DNA from: an uncultured Collinsella sp.
Lineage (GTDB): Bacteria; Actinomycetota; Coriobacteriia; Coriobacteriales; Coriobacteriaceae
NCBI GenBank assembly: GCA_900548255.1
Contig: URKH01000002.1
Coordinates: forward strand, 1-64,000
Direction of reading: 5' to 3'
Length of the DNA stretch: 64,000 nt
This document shows, in pieces, positions 51,217 through 59,381 of this stretch; the stretch's first letter is position 1; every line of letters starts with the position of its first letter. The position numbers and the translations under genes were made by a program. The notes beneath the pieces are model-generated. The model was not told where the DNA came from. It did not search any database and saw only the letters and a list, made by a program, of their open reading frames with translations.

Positions 51217-52095
51217 ATGCTTTCAGACACCACCGCACCCGCAGAGGGGCTTCAGGACAAACTCGCAGCGCTCGAGCAGCTGCTTTTAGCATACGGACGC
51301 GTCGCCATCGGCTTTTCCGGTGGCGTCGACAGCAGCTTTTTGGCCGCGGTCTGCGCCCGCATCATGCCCGCCAGCACGCTTCTCGTTCACCTCACCACGC
51401 CGCTCATCGGCACGCCCGAGCAGGCTTCGTTTGAGCGGGCGGTTGACGGGCAGGCCGATGAGGGGCCGCACTTCAAGCTTCCCGTACTCAACCTCTCGGT
51501 CGATCAGCTGCAGCTCCCCCAGATAGCCTGCAACGACGCCGACCGCTGCTACCACTGCAAGCGCGCCGGCTTTACCGCCATCGTCAACCACGCCAAGTCG
51601 CTGGGCTTTCCCACCGTCATCGACGGCAGCAACGCAAGCGACCGCGGCGACTACCGCCCCGGCATGCGCGCCGCCCAGGAGCTCGGCGTGCGCTCGCCGC
51701 TTATGGAGGTCGGCTTTACCAAGGACGAGGAGCGCGAGCTGCTACGCGCCTGGGGCTATCCTGTCTGGAACCTGCCGGCAGGAGCCTGCCTGGCCACGCG
51801 CGTCCCCACGGGCGAGGAGCTCACGCGCGAGAAGGTCGATGTAATCCGCACCTGTGAGGACTACCTGCACGACCTTGGCCTGGACCAGGTCCGCGCACGC
51901 CTCGTCGGCGGCTGCATGCATATCGAGGCCGCGCCGGCAGACGTCGCCAAGATCGCCGCCCTCGGCAGCACCGCGGTCAACGACGAGGGCAAGGCCCCGC
52001 TTCCCGCCGCCATCGAATCTGCCCTGCGCAACCTAGGCTGCGATCATATCTCCCCCGAGGTCACCCCCTACATCCACGGCAACATGAACCTTTAA
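51217..52095 (+). CDS. larE: LarE-type ATP-dependent sacrificial sulfur transferase
   Basis: A 292-residue PP-loop enzyme. The ATP loop is GFSGGVDSSFLAA, followed by RCYHCKRAGF, VIDGSNASDRGDYRPGMRAA and PAGACLATRVPTG. The Cys in the last motif matches the sacrificial Cys that LarE converts to dehydroalanine. LarE adds sulfur to pyridinium-biscarboxylic acid for the nickel-pincer cofactor of lactate racemase. No larA, larB or larC lies in this window, so the cofactor genes must be elsewhere or the enzyme has another acceptor. Divergent from the HAD gene. Confidence 0.88.
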   Translation: MLSDTTAPAEGLQDKLAALEQLLLAYGRVAIGFSGGVDSSFLAAVCARIMPASTLLVHLTTPLIGTPEQASFERAVDGQADEGPHFKLPVLNLSVDQLQLPQIACNDADRCYHCKRAGFTAIVNHAKSLGFPTVIDGSNASDRGDYRPGMRAAQELGVRSPLMEVGFTKDEERELLRAWGYPVWNLPAGACLATRVPTGEELTREKVDVIRTCEDYLHDLGLDQVRARLVGGCMHIEAAPADVAKIAALGSTAVNDEGKAPLPAAIESALRNLGCDHISPEVTPYIHGNMNL

Positions 52096-52108
52096 GTTAC
52101 GCCGTTTA

Positions 52109-52154
52109 ACCTACCAAAAAGGGACAGGTTTATTTTGGCAGGTTTTATCTGGGG
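52109..52154. repeat. 45-bp repeat family, copy 3
   Basis: ACCTACCAAAAAGGGACAGG then TTTATTTTGGCAGGTTTTAT, just after larE. One G-to-A change weakens the stem relative to copy 1. Same orientation as copies 4 and 5. Confidence 0.85.
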
Positions 52155-52170
52155 AAATATCGCGGAACCA

Positions 52171-52217
52171 TCGCCTCTCTAGTATCCACCTAACTTCGAG
52201 AGACACTAGAGAGGCGA
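52171..52217. terminator. Hairpin with CTCTCTAGT arms between larE and the AlbA_2 gene
   Basis: Perfect 13-bp arms (TCGCCTCTCTAGT, 52171-52183; ACTAGAGAGGCGA, 52205-52217). The arms contain CTCTCTAG, close to the TCTCTCTA motif of the array upstream of the same gene. It may be a terminator or another operator. Confidence 0.55.
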
Positions 52218-52228
52218 CTCGGCTGCAT

Positions 52229-53929
52229 CTACCTCTTCCGATAGCGGCGGTTGCGGCTCGTCGATGAACCCATTACTTCAATGAGTCCTTTATCCGCCAT
52301 TTTTGGCAGATGGTAACGGACGGACGAAATCTTGACCCCCGATGCAACCGCTATTTCTCGCGCCGTCATATCCATTCCGGCGCTGAGAGCCTCCAGGATC
52401 CTATCCGCCGTCGAAGCTGACAATTCTCTGCTCATATCGATAATTTCAAACGTGTCTTTGCCACATTTTGACAGGACATGTTTATTGACAAGGCCCCCGC
52501 AGATCAGGCGAATGTCATCCGAATCCCACTTCAAAGCCTCTCGTATTATTTGAACATCGCATACGCACCCATGCTCCCGCATAAACATGAGCAATGTTTC
52601 CTCGCGATGCGTCAGTTCGGTGTCCACATGGCCCTGAATCCACATGCGGTTTTCAGCAAGCTCCGCCCCGTGCCGGGAAAGCAGCACCGTAAACGAATCG
52701 GCCTTAACGATAAATTTCGGCCTGCCAAGCGAACGAGACTCCATCTCGCGAATCATAGCCGGGATGCCAGATCCCTGACTTTCCGCAACAGCCCCCTCAG
52801 CATGCTCTAACGGCGTCGCCCCCATCAGACTCATGAGCTTTGGGTTTCGGCAGCGCGATTCCCCGTCCGCAAGATTGTCCACCGTCTTTCCGCCCCAAAG
52901 CCCGCCGGGGTTTTTGATCTCTATTCTGTCTGGGTAGATATCGACGCTCACGGCCTGCCCCACAAACATGGGCGAATACTCTCGATGGATGCAGGCATTC
53001 GCCAAGGCCTCGCGCAAAACCTCCTGGGGTACTTCCCAATCTTCCCTTCTACCAGCGCCTCGCACTATCGCCGCTTTGCGCAAGTTTCGTCCGATCGCAG
53101 CGAGGGCATCTTCGATGCAAGCCGGAATCGGGCCATCGCACAACTGGCGGTCAATAAACCGGGGTTGCCCAGGAGCAGATTTTTCCACATCGGAATGAAC
53201 GGCGACATCGATCATCAGCTTGGGATAGAACTGCTGGGGGTAAATTCCCGCCGACAGCAGCCCCGCGAGCTTCACAGCTCCATCCTTTGTAGTGATATTG
53301 AGTCTGGCCAGCTGCTTTTCCAGCGTATCGGCCCCGCGCAAAACGCGCGGGGTCTGCAGCCGGCGATTTGCGATAATGGACCGCACGACATCTGAATCCA
53401 AATCCTCGACTGTTGCCTCCGAAACCACCGTACCGTCTGCATCACTCGGAAGCAACGCACTCTGTAGCTCATATAGCTCAGCGGGCGACATCTTGATATC
53501 TTTATCATCCACGCGCTTGTAGCTACCGTTCTGCACGCCGCGCGCGCCGATATAGCATGGCTTCGCTTTGAGCTCAAGTTCAAAGATGCGCACCAGAAGT
53601 ACCTGGAGCCCGTCAACCTCGCCTCGATCAAGCTCATACCGTGGCGCATGGGTCACCACCGCCGCTGAGCCTCCGTCTCCGATACCCGAAACAAACTGGT
53701 CGTGTACCCTGTCGATAGCAAAGTTGGCAGAAGGAACAAATCCTCTGGCTTCGTTCAGGCCCAAAATAATGAGCCCGCCCGCAGTGTTCGCAAAAGCACT
53801 CACTGTCTCCCATACGTCTGCACTCAATTTATTCGTGCAGGCTTTAACTTCTACCGATGCGTCATCGGTCCCCCGCCTGCGAAGGCGCTCAACGATAAGG
53901 CCAAGAGGTTCATCCAACAGCATTGGCAT
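52229..53929 (-). CDS. AlbA_2/Schlafen-type ATP-binding transcriptional regulator
   Basis: 566 residues. An N-terminal AlbA_2 (divergent AAA-4) domain (about 22-150) shows EVKACTNKLSADVWETVSAF followed by ANTAGGLIILG. A GHKL-like ATPase domain (about 300-440) shows REALANACIHREYSP and IEIKNPGGLWGGKTVDN. The end is a winged helix (about 500-566) with MTAREIAVASGVKISSVRYH. Base composition is visibly less GC-rich than neighbours. The gene sits between direct 45-bp repeats. Nine exact TCTCTCTA motifs precede it, the first overlapping its ribosome site, so autoregulation is likely. The biological role is unknown. Confidence 0.85.
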   Translation of the reverse strand: MPMLLDEPLGLIVERLRRRGTDDASVEVKACTNKLSADVWETVSAFANTAGGLIILGLNEARGFVPSANFAIDRVHDQFVSGIGDGGSAAVVTHAPRYELDRGEVDGLQVLLVRIFELELKAKPCYIGARGVQNGSYKRVDDKDIKMSPAELYELQSALLPSDADGTVVSEATVEDLDSDVVRSIIANRRLQTPRVLRGADTLEKQLARLNITTKDGAVKLAGLLSAGIYPQQFYPKLMIDVAVHSDVEKSAPGQPRFIDRQLCDGPIPACIEDALAAIGRNLRKAAIVRGAGRREDWEVPQEVLREALANACIHREYSPMFVGQAVSVDIYPDRIEIKNPGGLWGGKTVDNLADGESRCRNPKLMSLMGATPLEHAEGAVAESQGSGIPAMIREMESRSLGRPKFIVKADSFTVLLSRHGAELAENRMWIQGHVDTELTHREETLLMFMREHGCVCDVQIIREALKWDSDDIRLICGGLVNKHVLSKCGKDTFEIIDMSRELSASTADRILEALSAGMDMTAREIAVASGVKISSVRYHLPKMADKGLIEVMGSSTSRNRRYRKR

Positions 53930-53933
53930 TCCG

Positions 53934-54121
53934 TCTCTCTAAAACAATAGATTTATCTCTCTAGAGTTTAGTATATCTCTCTAACTTTAGAGAGATAAGC
54001 GCCTAATTTTAGAGAGTTATTTAGAGAGATGTATCAAATTCACTGCTAGATTATCTAAGGCCATCTCTCTAACCGACTTTCTCTTTAGAGAGACGTTTAG
54101 AGAGACGAGCGCATCTCTCTA
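53934..54121. promoter_or_regulatory. Array of TCTCTCTA / TAGAGAGA motifs
   Basis: Exact TCTCTCTA at 53934, 53956, 53976, 54064 and 54114. Exact reverse TAGAGAGA at 53988, 54022, 54086 and 54098; TAGAGAGT at 54010. A perfect 20-bp palindrome spans 53976-53995. The pairs 54010/54022 and 54086/54098 are both 12 bases apart, and 22-base steps recur. The first motif lies five bases before the AlbA_2 start codon. No gene fits in 53930-54292. Confidence 0.85.
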
Positions 54122-54193
54122 ACCATGTGCTCCGCTCTTTAAAGCGTACACATCCCAACCGTGCCATAAGTTGCGGCGGGCATTACCCCGCCA

Positions 54194-54238
54194 ACCCGCC
54201 AAAAGAGGACGGGTTTATTTTGGCAGGTTTTATCTGGG
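54194..54238. repeat. 45-bp repeat family, copy 4
   Basis: ACCCGCCAAAAGAGGACGGG then TTTATTTTGGCAGGTTTTAT. It abuts the left end of the duplicated lacI-tail/HAD segment. Confidence 0.85.
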
Positions 54239-54254
54239 AAAACGCAAGCGAGGC

Positions 54255-54296
54255 CACGCCGAAGCCACCGTCATCAGCCTCGGCGCATACCTTTAG
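54255..54296 (+). pseudogene. Remnant of the LacI gene 3' end
   Basis: Fourteen codons reading HAEATVISLGAYL and stop, against HTEATAINLGAYL and stop at the end of the LacI gene (50355-50396). The stop overlaps the end of HAD copy 2 by four bases, exactly as at 50393-50396. It shows that HAD copy 2 arose by duplication of this junction. Confidence 0.8.
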
Positions 54297-54943
54297 CGCA
54301 CGGCCCTGACCGCCGCCGTCAGATCGAACAGTGTATCGAGCACGGCCTCGCAGCCGTCCACCACGTCCTGCGGCAGCGGCACGATATCGGGGACGGCAAA
54401 GACGTGGCAGCCGGCCGTGATGCCCGAGACGCAGCCGTTGCGCGAGTCCTCGACCACGGCGCACTCCTCGGGAGCAAAGCCCGCGCGCTCGCAGGCGAGC
54501 AGGTAGATCTCGGGATCGGGCTTGCCGTTCAGGGTATCCTCGTTGCAGGTCACCGTTTCAAACTTGTCAAAGAGGCCGACCGTCTTAAGGTTGCGCTCGG
54601 CCGCAACGCGGCGCGACGACGTCGCAAGGCCCACGTGATAGCCCACAGCCAGCAGTTCGTCCAGGCACTCGGCGGCGCCGGCCTTAAGCTCCAGATCGGT
54701 CTTGACCATCTCGTCGAGAGCATCCCTGTAGTGGGCTTCGACCGTCTCGACGATTTCGCGGCTGCCATAATGCTCCTCAAGGATGTCCCTGACATCGGGC
54801 ATCGAGCGACCGATAAACTGATGGACCAGCGCATCGTCAATCGCGATCCCCAGCTCGGCAGCGCCCACCTTCCATGCCCTCATGTCCAAACGCTCGGTAT
54901 CGATCAGCGTTCCGTCCATGTCAAAAATGACAGCCTTGATCAT
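54293..54943 (-). CDS. HAD-superfamily phosphatase, beta-phosphoglucomutase-like (copy 2)
   Basis: A 216-residue paralogue of the gene at 50393, with motifs FDMDGTLIDTE, LATSSRR, GKPDPEIYLL and VVEDSRNGCVSG. The last ~75 residues differ at only three positions or so (for instance AVRAVR against AVKAVC at the end). The cap region (about 20-85) differs much more, including VEAHYRDALDEM against YRRHREIRDEM. That mosaic fits gene conversion at one end and divergence of substrate specificity in the cap. Confidence 0.9.
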   Translation of the reverse strand: MIKAVIFDMDGTLIDTERLDMRAWKVGAAELGIAIDDALVHQFIGRSMPDVRDILEEHYGSREIVETVEAHYRDALDEMVKTDLELKAGAAECLDELLAVGYHVGLATSSRRVAAERNLKTVGLFDKFETVTCNEDTLNGKPDPEIYLLACERAGFAPEECAVVEDSRNGCVSGITAGCHVFAVPDIVPLPQDVVDGCEAVLDTLFDLTAAVRAVR

Positions 54944-54999
54944 ATCGACCCCCTTCGCCGGCTTGCGTTACCGCAACCCTACCCCCACTTTGCAACTTG

Positions 55000-55014
55000 T
55001 ATATAACGTATATA
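55000..55014 (-). promoter_or_regulatory. TATATAACGTATATA element upstream of HAD copy 2
   Basis: Identical to 51105-51119, about 57 bases before the start codon. Part of the duplicated segment. Confidence 0.5.
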
Positions 55015-55027
55015 TCATATCGCTCCA

Positions 55028-55072
55028 ACCTGCTGAAAAGGGACAGGTTTATTTTGGCAGGTTTTATCTGGG
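55028..55072. repeat. 45-bp repeat family, copy 5
   Basis: ACCTGCTGAAAAGGGACAGG then TTTATTTTGGCAGGTTTTAT. Same orientation as copy 4; the two flank HAD copy 2. Confidence 0.85.
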
Positions 55073-55134
55073 AAACGACCTGCGGCGTCTCCTGCTAGAC
55101 TGGTAGATTCGCAACCGACTAACCAGGAGCCCCC

Positions 55135-56118
55135 ATGTCGCGCAAGTCCGCCTACAAGCAAGTACTTTCCATCGGCACCGCCGTGGTGCTGGGGTTTGCG
55201 CTGTTTACGGGATCGATCGACGGAGCGCCCAAGCTGTTGTCGCCGCAAAGCGATGAGCAGGCGGCGGCTCTGGCCGAGAAGCAAAGCGAGAGCCCCAACC
55301 GCACCGACGACGAAGCGGACTTGGTCGCCCGGCTCGAATCGGGAACGGCGAGCTCCCCGGACCCTCAAAACAGCCAGGACTCTGGCGATGGCTCCGATTC
55401 CGCCGCAACCGACACCGGCGACGGCGCTTCCGCGGACAGCGCCGCCACCCCCATCGACGAGGTCGAAAACCCCGATCTCAACCGCGCCCGCGGCGTATAT
55501 CTCAGCAGCATTCCCGACTACGCCGGCAACCCCTACGTTGCCCTTCGTGCCGACAGCACGCACGCGCTCGGCACGCCATCATTCACGCTCGATGAATACG
55601 AACGCGCTGCAGAAGAGGGCTGCTTTAAGAAGTTCTCTAAACTCGACAGCCTGGGCCGTACCCGCAAAGCACTCGCCTGCATAGGACCTGAATCGCTCGG
55701 TCAGGGCAAGCGCGGCGATATCTCGCGTATCCACCCCGCCGGATGGCACCAGCAGCGCTACGACTTTATTCCGAGCCAGAGCCTCTATAACCGTTGCCAC
55801 CTTATCGCTTGGTCGCTCTGCGGCGAAAACGCCAACCGCAAAAATCTCCTGACCGGCACGCGCTATCTCAACGAGACGGGCATGTTGCCCTTCGAAGAGC
55901 AGATCCTCGGCTATATCCGCGACACGGGCAACCACGTGCTCTACCGCGTCACGCCCATGTACAACGAAGAGGAACTCGTCTGCCGCGGTGCCCGCCTCGA
56001 GGCGCAGTCGGTCGAGGACCACGGCAAGACACTGTGCTTCCACGTGTACTGCTACAACCTGCAGCCGCATGTGCAGATCGACTACGCCACCGGCCGCAAC
56101 CAGGCCTCGGGGGATTAG
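55135..56118 (+). CDS. Secreted or membrane-tethered DNA/RNA non-specific endonuclease
   Basis: 327 residues. An N-terminal helix (about 12-30) acts as signal or anchor, then comes an Asp/Ser/Ala-rich linker (about 35-115). The nuclease domain (about 130-320) carries the beta-beta-alpha-metal site YNRCHLIAWSLCGENANRKN, in which the His is the general base and the Asn binds metal; GTRYLNETGMLPFE follows. It resembles streptococcal EndA/DNA-entry nucleases. AGGAG precedes the ATG. Probable roles are nutrient DNA scavenging, biofilm DNA turnover or DNA uptake. Confidence 0.88.
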   Translation: MSRKSAYKQVLSIGTAVVLGFALFTGSIDGAPKLLSPQSDEQAAALAEKQSESPNRTDDEADLVARLESGTASSPDPQNSQDSGDGSDSAATDTGDGASADSAATPIDEVENPDLNRARGVYLSSIPDYAGNPYVALRADSTHALGTPSFTLDEYERAAEEGCFKKFSKLDSLGRTRKALACIGPESLGQGKRGDISRIHPAGWHQQRYDFIPSQSLYNRCHLIAWSLCGENANRKNLLTGTRYLNETGMLPFEEQILGYIRDTGNHVLYRVTPMYNEEELVCRGARLEAQSVEDHGKTLCFHVYCYNLQPHVQIDYATGRNQASGD

Positions 56119-56162
56119 CCCCGAGCCACGACAAGAACCGATTTGCAACCCCACCGGGGATC

Positions 56163-56198
56163 AAAAAGGGCCGCTCCGGATCACCCAGAGCGGCCCTT
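56163..56198 (-). terminator. Terminator of the EF-G-like gene
   Basis: Stem AAGGGCCGCTC/GAGCGGCCCTT with an 11-nt loop and TTTTTGA on the minus strand. It probably serves the nuclease gene on the other strand as well. Confidence 0.85.
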
Positions 56199-56232
56199 GC
56201 ATCGGCACGTATGTTACAGGCAACGTCACACG

Positions 56233-58308
56233 CTACTTGGCGCGGCCCTCCTCATAGCGCTCGACCAGCTTGGCCTGAACGTCATAAGGCACCTGCTCAT
56301 AGCCCGCGGGCTTCATGGTAAAGTCGCCCGTGCCGCGCGTAATAGAGCGCAGGCGCGTCGAGTAATCCGTCAGCTCGGCCAGCGGCGCCTGGGCGATGAC
56401 CACGGTGTCTCCGCGCTCATCGGTCTCCATGCCCGTCACGCGACCACGCGAGGCCGAGATGTCGCCCATCACGGCGCCGGCGTAGCTCTCGGGGATCGTC
56501 ACCGTGATTTTCTCGATGGGCTCCAGCACCACCGGGTCGGCATCGGCGCACGCCTTGCGCAGGCCGATGCGGGCCGCCGCGCGGAACGCCATCTCGTTGG
56601 AGTCGACGCTGTGATACGAGCCGTCGTACACAGCCACGCGAATGCCCGTGAGCGGGTAGCCGGCGATGATGCCGTCCTTCATAGTCTCCTGAACACCCTT
56701 ATCCACGGCAGGGATCAGCGAGCGCGGAATGCGGCCGCCCACGACCTCGTCCACAAACTCATAACCGTCGCTCGTACCGTCGGCGGTAATCATCGGCTCC
56801 ACACGCAGCCAGCAGTCACCATACTGACCGGCACCACCAGTCTGCTTCTTATGACGACCCTGGGCACTTGCCGTGCGGCGGATGGTCTCGCGATACGGGA
56901 TACGGATCGGCACGCTCTTGGCAGCGACCTTGGTGCGGTCCTCCAGACGATTGAGCAGGACCGAAACCTGTGCCTCGCCCACCGCCGAGATAATGGTCTG
57001 GCCGGTCTCCTCGTCGCGGTCGATGCTCATGGTCGGATCGGCCTTGCAAGCCTTCTCGATAAACGTGTAGAGCTTCTCTTCGTCGCCGCGATTCTCGGCC
57101 TCGATGGCAATGCGGTACTGCGAGTTGGGGAACTTAAACGCCGCAGCCTCGACCTTACCGGTAATCGAGAGCGTATCGCCCGTCTCGGCAGCCAGCTTGG
57201 GCGCCACGATGATATCGCCGGCATACGCGTGCCCGACCTCGGTCATGTCGCGGCCGCACATCACATACAGGTGAGCCAGACGCTCGCCCTTGCGCGTGCG
57301 CGCATTGACCAGCTCAAGGCCCGGCTCAAGCGTACCCGTCAGCACCTTGATAAAGCTGATGCGACCCTGCTGCGGATCGGCCAGGGTCTTAAACACAAAC
57401 GCCACCGGGCGGTCATCGTCGCTCGAGATCTTGAGCGAATCGCCATCGATAAGCGGCATCTCGCCGTAGTCCGTCGGCGCCGGGAAGTACGTGGCAATAT
57501 CGTCCATCAGCGAGTTGACGCCCTGCTCCTTAATGCAATCGCCCGCAAAGACCGGCACAAAGATGCGCTCGGCGATCGCCTTGGACAACAAGCCCTCAAG
57601 CTCTTCCTGCGTCAGTGTCTCCTCGCCTTCCAGGTATTTCATCATCAGCTCATCGTCGGCCTCGGCAACGAGTTCGCACAGGTGGTCGTGGGCCTGTTCG
57701 GCCTGGGTACGATACTCCTCGGGGATCTCCGACTCAACGGCTTCAGCGCCGTTGCAATGGCGCGCCTTCATGCGCACCAGGTCGATGATGCCGTCAAAGT
57801 CCTCGCCCTCGCCCCAGGGAAGGGTCACGGCGCCCAGACGCGTACCAAAGCGCTCCTGCAGCAGGTCCATCGTGGTCGCAAAGCTGGCCTCGGAACGCGA
57901 CAGACGGTTTACGAACACCGCACGCGCCAGACGCAGGTCCTCGGCGGCATACCAGAGCTTAACCGTCGTAGGCTGCGGGCCGGCCTCGGCGTCGACAACA
58001 AACAGAGCCGTCTCGCAGACGCTCATCGCGGCATAGGCGTCGCCGATAAAATCGGGATAGCACGGGGCATCGAGCACGTTGATGCGCGCACCCTTCCAGT
58101 CGATCGGCGCAATGGTCGTCGAGATGGAAAATGCACGCTTGACCTCTTCGGGGTCATAGTCGAGCGTGGGCTTGGTGCCGTCGTGGCCGCCCAGGCGGGC
58201 GGTCTTGCCGGAAAGGTGGAGCATGGCCTCGGCGAGTGAAGTCTTGCCCACCCCACCTTGGCCTACGAGCACCACGTTCCTTACGTTACCGGTCTTGGGA
58301 GCACCCAT
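56233..58308 (-). CDS. EF-G-like translation-factor protein with degenerate GTPase motifs
   Basis: A 691-residue protein with the five-domain layout of elongation factor G. The P-loop is intact (GQGGVGKTSLAEAML). The G3 region reads LDAPCYPDF where EF-G has DTPGHVDF, so both the DxxG glycine and the catalytic His are replaced. The G4 region is FVNRLSRSE instead of NKMD. Domains III-V look complete, with GRHKKQTGGAGQYGD and PVVLEPIEKITVTIPE. AAGGAGG precedes the ATG at 58306-58308. It is not the housekeeping EF-G. It could be a ribosome-associated factor with altered or no GTP hydrolysis. Confidence 0.85.
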   Translation of the reverse strand: MGAPKTGNVRNVVLVGQGGVGKTSLAEAMLHLSGKTARLGGHDGTKPTLDYDPEEVKRAFSISTTIAPIDWKGARINVLDAPCYPDFIGDAYAAMSVCETALFVVDAEAGPQPTTVKLWYAAEDLRLARAVFVNRLSRSEASFATTMDLLQERFGTRLGAVTLPWGEGEDFDGIIDLVRMKARHCNGAEAVESEIPEEYRTQAEQAHDHLCELVAEADDELMMKYLEGEETLTQEELEGLLSKAIAERIFVPVFAGDCIKEQGVNSLMDDIATYFPAPTDYGEMPLIDGDSLKISSDDDRPVAFVFKTLADPQQGRISFIKVLTGTLEPGLELVNARTRKGERLAHLYVMCGRDMTEVGHAYAGDIIVAPKLAAETGDTLSITGKVEAAAFKFPNSQYRIAIEAENRGDEEKLYTFIEKACKADPTMSIDRDEETGQTIISAVGEAQVSVLLNRLEDRTKVAAKSVPIRIPYRETIRRTASAQGRHKKQTGGAGQYGDCWLRVEPMITADGTSDGYEFVDEVVGGRIPRSLIPAVDKGVQETMKDGIIAGYPLTGIRVAVYDGSYHSVDSNEMAFRAAARIGLRKACADADPVVLEPIEKITVTIPESYAGAVMGDISASRGRVTGMETDERGDTVVIAQAPLAELTDYSTRLRSITRGTGDFTMKPAGYEQVPYDVQAKLVERYEEGRAK

Positions 58309-58545
58309 GATGACCTCCTTGCAGGGCCGCGCGCAATGCGCGACGCCAACGGGGAGAGTTCGCGGTCGGTGCCGTCCCGGGAGCAGCATGGTCGGCAGCC
58401 GAGCCGACTCACCCTCCAAATGTCCTATGCCACCACCCTACCCTTGCATCCGCCTGTCCATGCACACCTTTCGGCGCACGTATGAATACAGACGGCGAGA
58501 GGCCAGAGCAAACGTGCGAGGCGATTATTAAACCCCATCGATACA

Positions 58546-58584
58546 AATAAAAGCCGCCGCAGGCCGTAAGACCTGGCGGCTTCG
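58546..58584 (-). terminator. Terminator of the amino-acid ABC operon
   Basis: Stem GAAGCCGCCAGG.../CCTGCGGCGGCTT, then TTATTT on the minus strand, 32 bases past the ATPase stop. The rest of 58309-58616 shows no gene. Confidence 0.8.
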
Positions 58585-58616
58585 CCTCAATTAAAAAGTT
58601 GAGTAAATAGCTGAGC

Positions 58617-59381
58617 CTACCCCTCGATACGGCTCAAGAACTCGCGGGTACGCTGCTCGCGTGGATGGTCGATGACCTGCTCGGCAGGACCTTCCTCGAC
58701 AATACGGCCGCCGTCCATAAAGACCACGCGGTCGGCAACATCGCGCGCAAACTGCATCGCGTGGGTCACGATCACCATCGTCATGTTCTGCGCCGCAAGG
58801 TCTTTAATGACACGCAGCACCTCGGCCGTCAGCTCTGGATCGAGCGCCGAGGTCGGCTCATCAAAGAACAAGATTTCCGGGTCGAGCGCCAGGGCGCGGG
58901 CAATACTCACGCGCTGCTGCTGGCCGCCCGAAAGCTCGCACGGCACCTTGTTCTCGTTGCCCACAAGCCCCATCTGAGCAATCAGCTCGTGCGCACGAGC
59001 TTCCGCCTGCTCGCGCGGGCGCTTAAGCACGCGGATCGGCGCGTCGGTGATGTTTTTCATCACCGTATAGTGCGGAAACAGATTGTAGTTCTGGAACACC
59101 AGGCCGAATCGCGAGCGCGCCTGCTTGGGCACATCGCCCTTCGCATACACCGCGCCCGAACCCGCATCCGTCGCGACGGCAAGGCCGCCAAACGAGAGCG
59201 AGCCTCCGTCGAGCGTCTCGAGCAGTGTGGCGCAACGCAGCAGCGTGGACTTGCCGCCACCCGAAGGCCCGATAATCGCCACGACCTCGCCACGCTTCAC
59301 CTCAAGCGAGATATCCTTGAGAACCTCATTGCCGCCAAACGCCTTGCGCGCGCCTTCGATCTTCATCACTGAGTTAGTCAT
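58617..59381 (-). CDS. Polar amino-acid ABC transporter, ATPase subunit
   Basis: A 254-residue GlnQ/HisP-type ATPase. Walker A is GPSGGGKSTLLRC, the Q-loop FGLVFQNYNLFPHYTV, the signature LSGGQQQRVSIARAL, Walker B ILFFDEPTSALDPE and the H-loop VTHAMQFA. The start ATGACTAA overlaps the stop of the permease gene by eight bases, so translation is coupled. It is the last gene of the binding-protein/permease/ATPase operon. It has a slightly long insert after the first strand (about 60-82, ATDAGSGAVYAKGDVP). The substrate is probably a polar amino acid such as glutamine or cystine. Confidence 0.93.
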   Translation of the reverse strand: MTNSVMKIEGARKAFGGNEVLKDISLEVKRGEVVAIIGPSGGGKSTLLRCATLLETLDGGSLSFGGLAVATDAGSGAVYAKGDVPKQARSRFGLVFQNYNLFPHYTVMKNITDAPIRVLKRPREQAEARAHELIAQMGLVGNENKVPCELSGGQQQRVSIARALALDPEILFFDEPTSALDPELTAEVLRVIKDLAAQNMTMVIVTHAMQFARDVADRVVFMDGGRIVEEGPAEQVIDHPREQRTREFLSRIEG

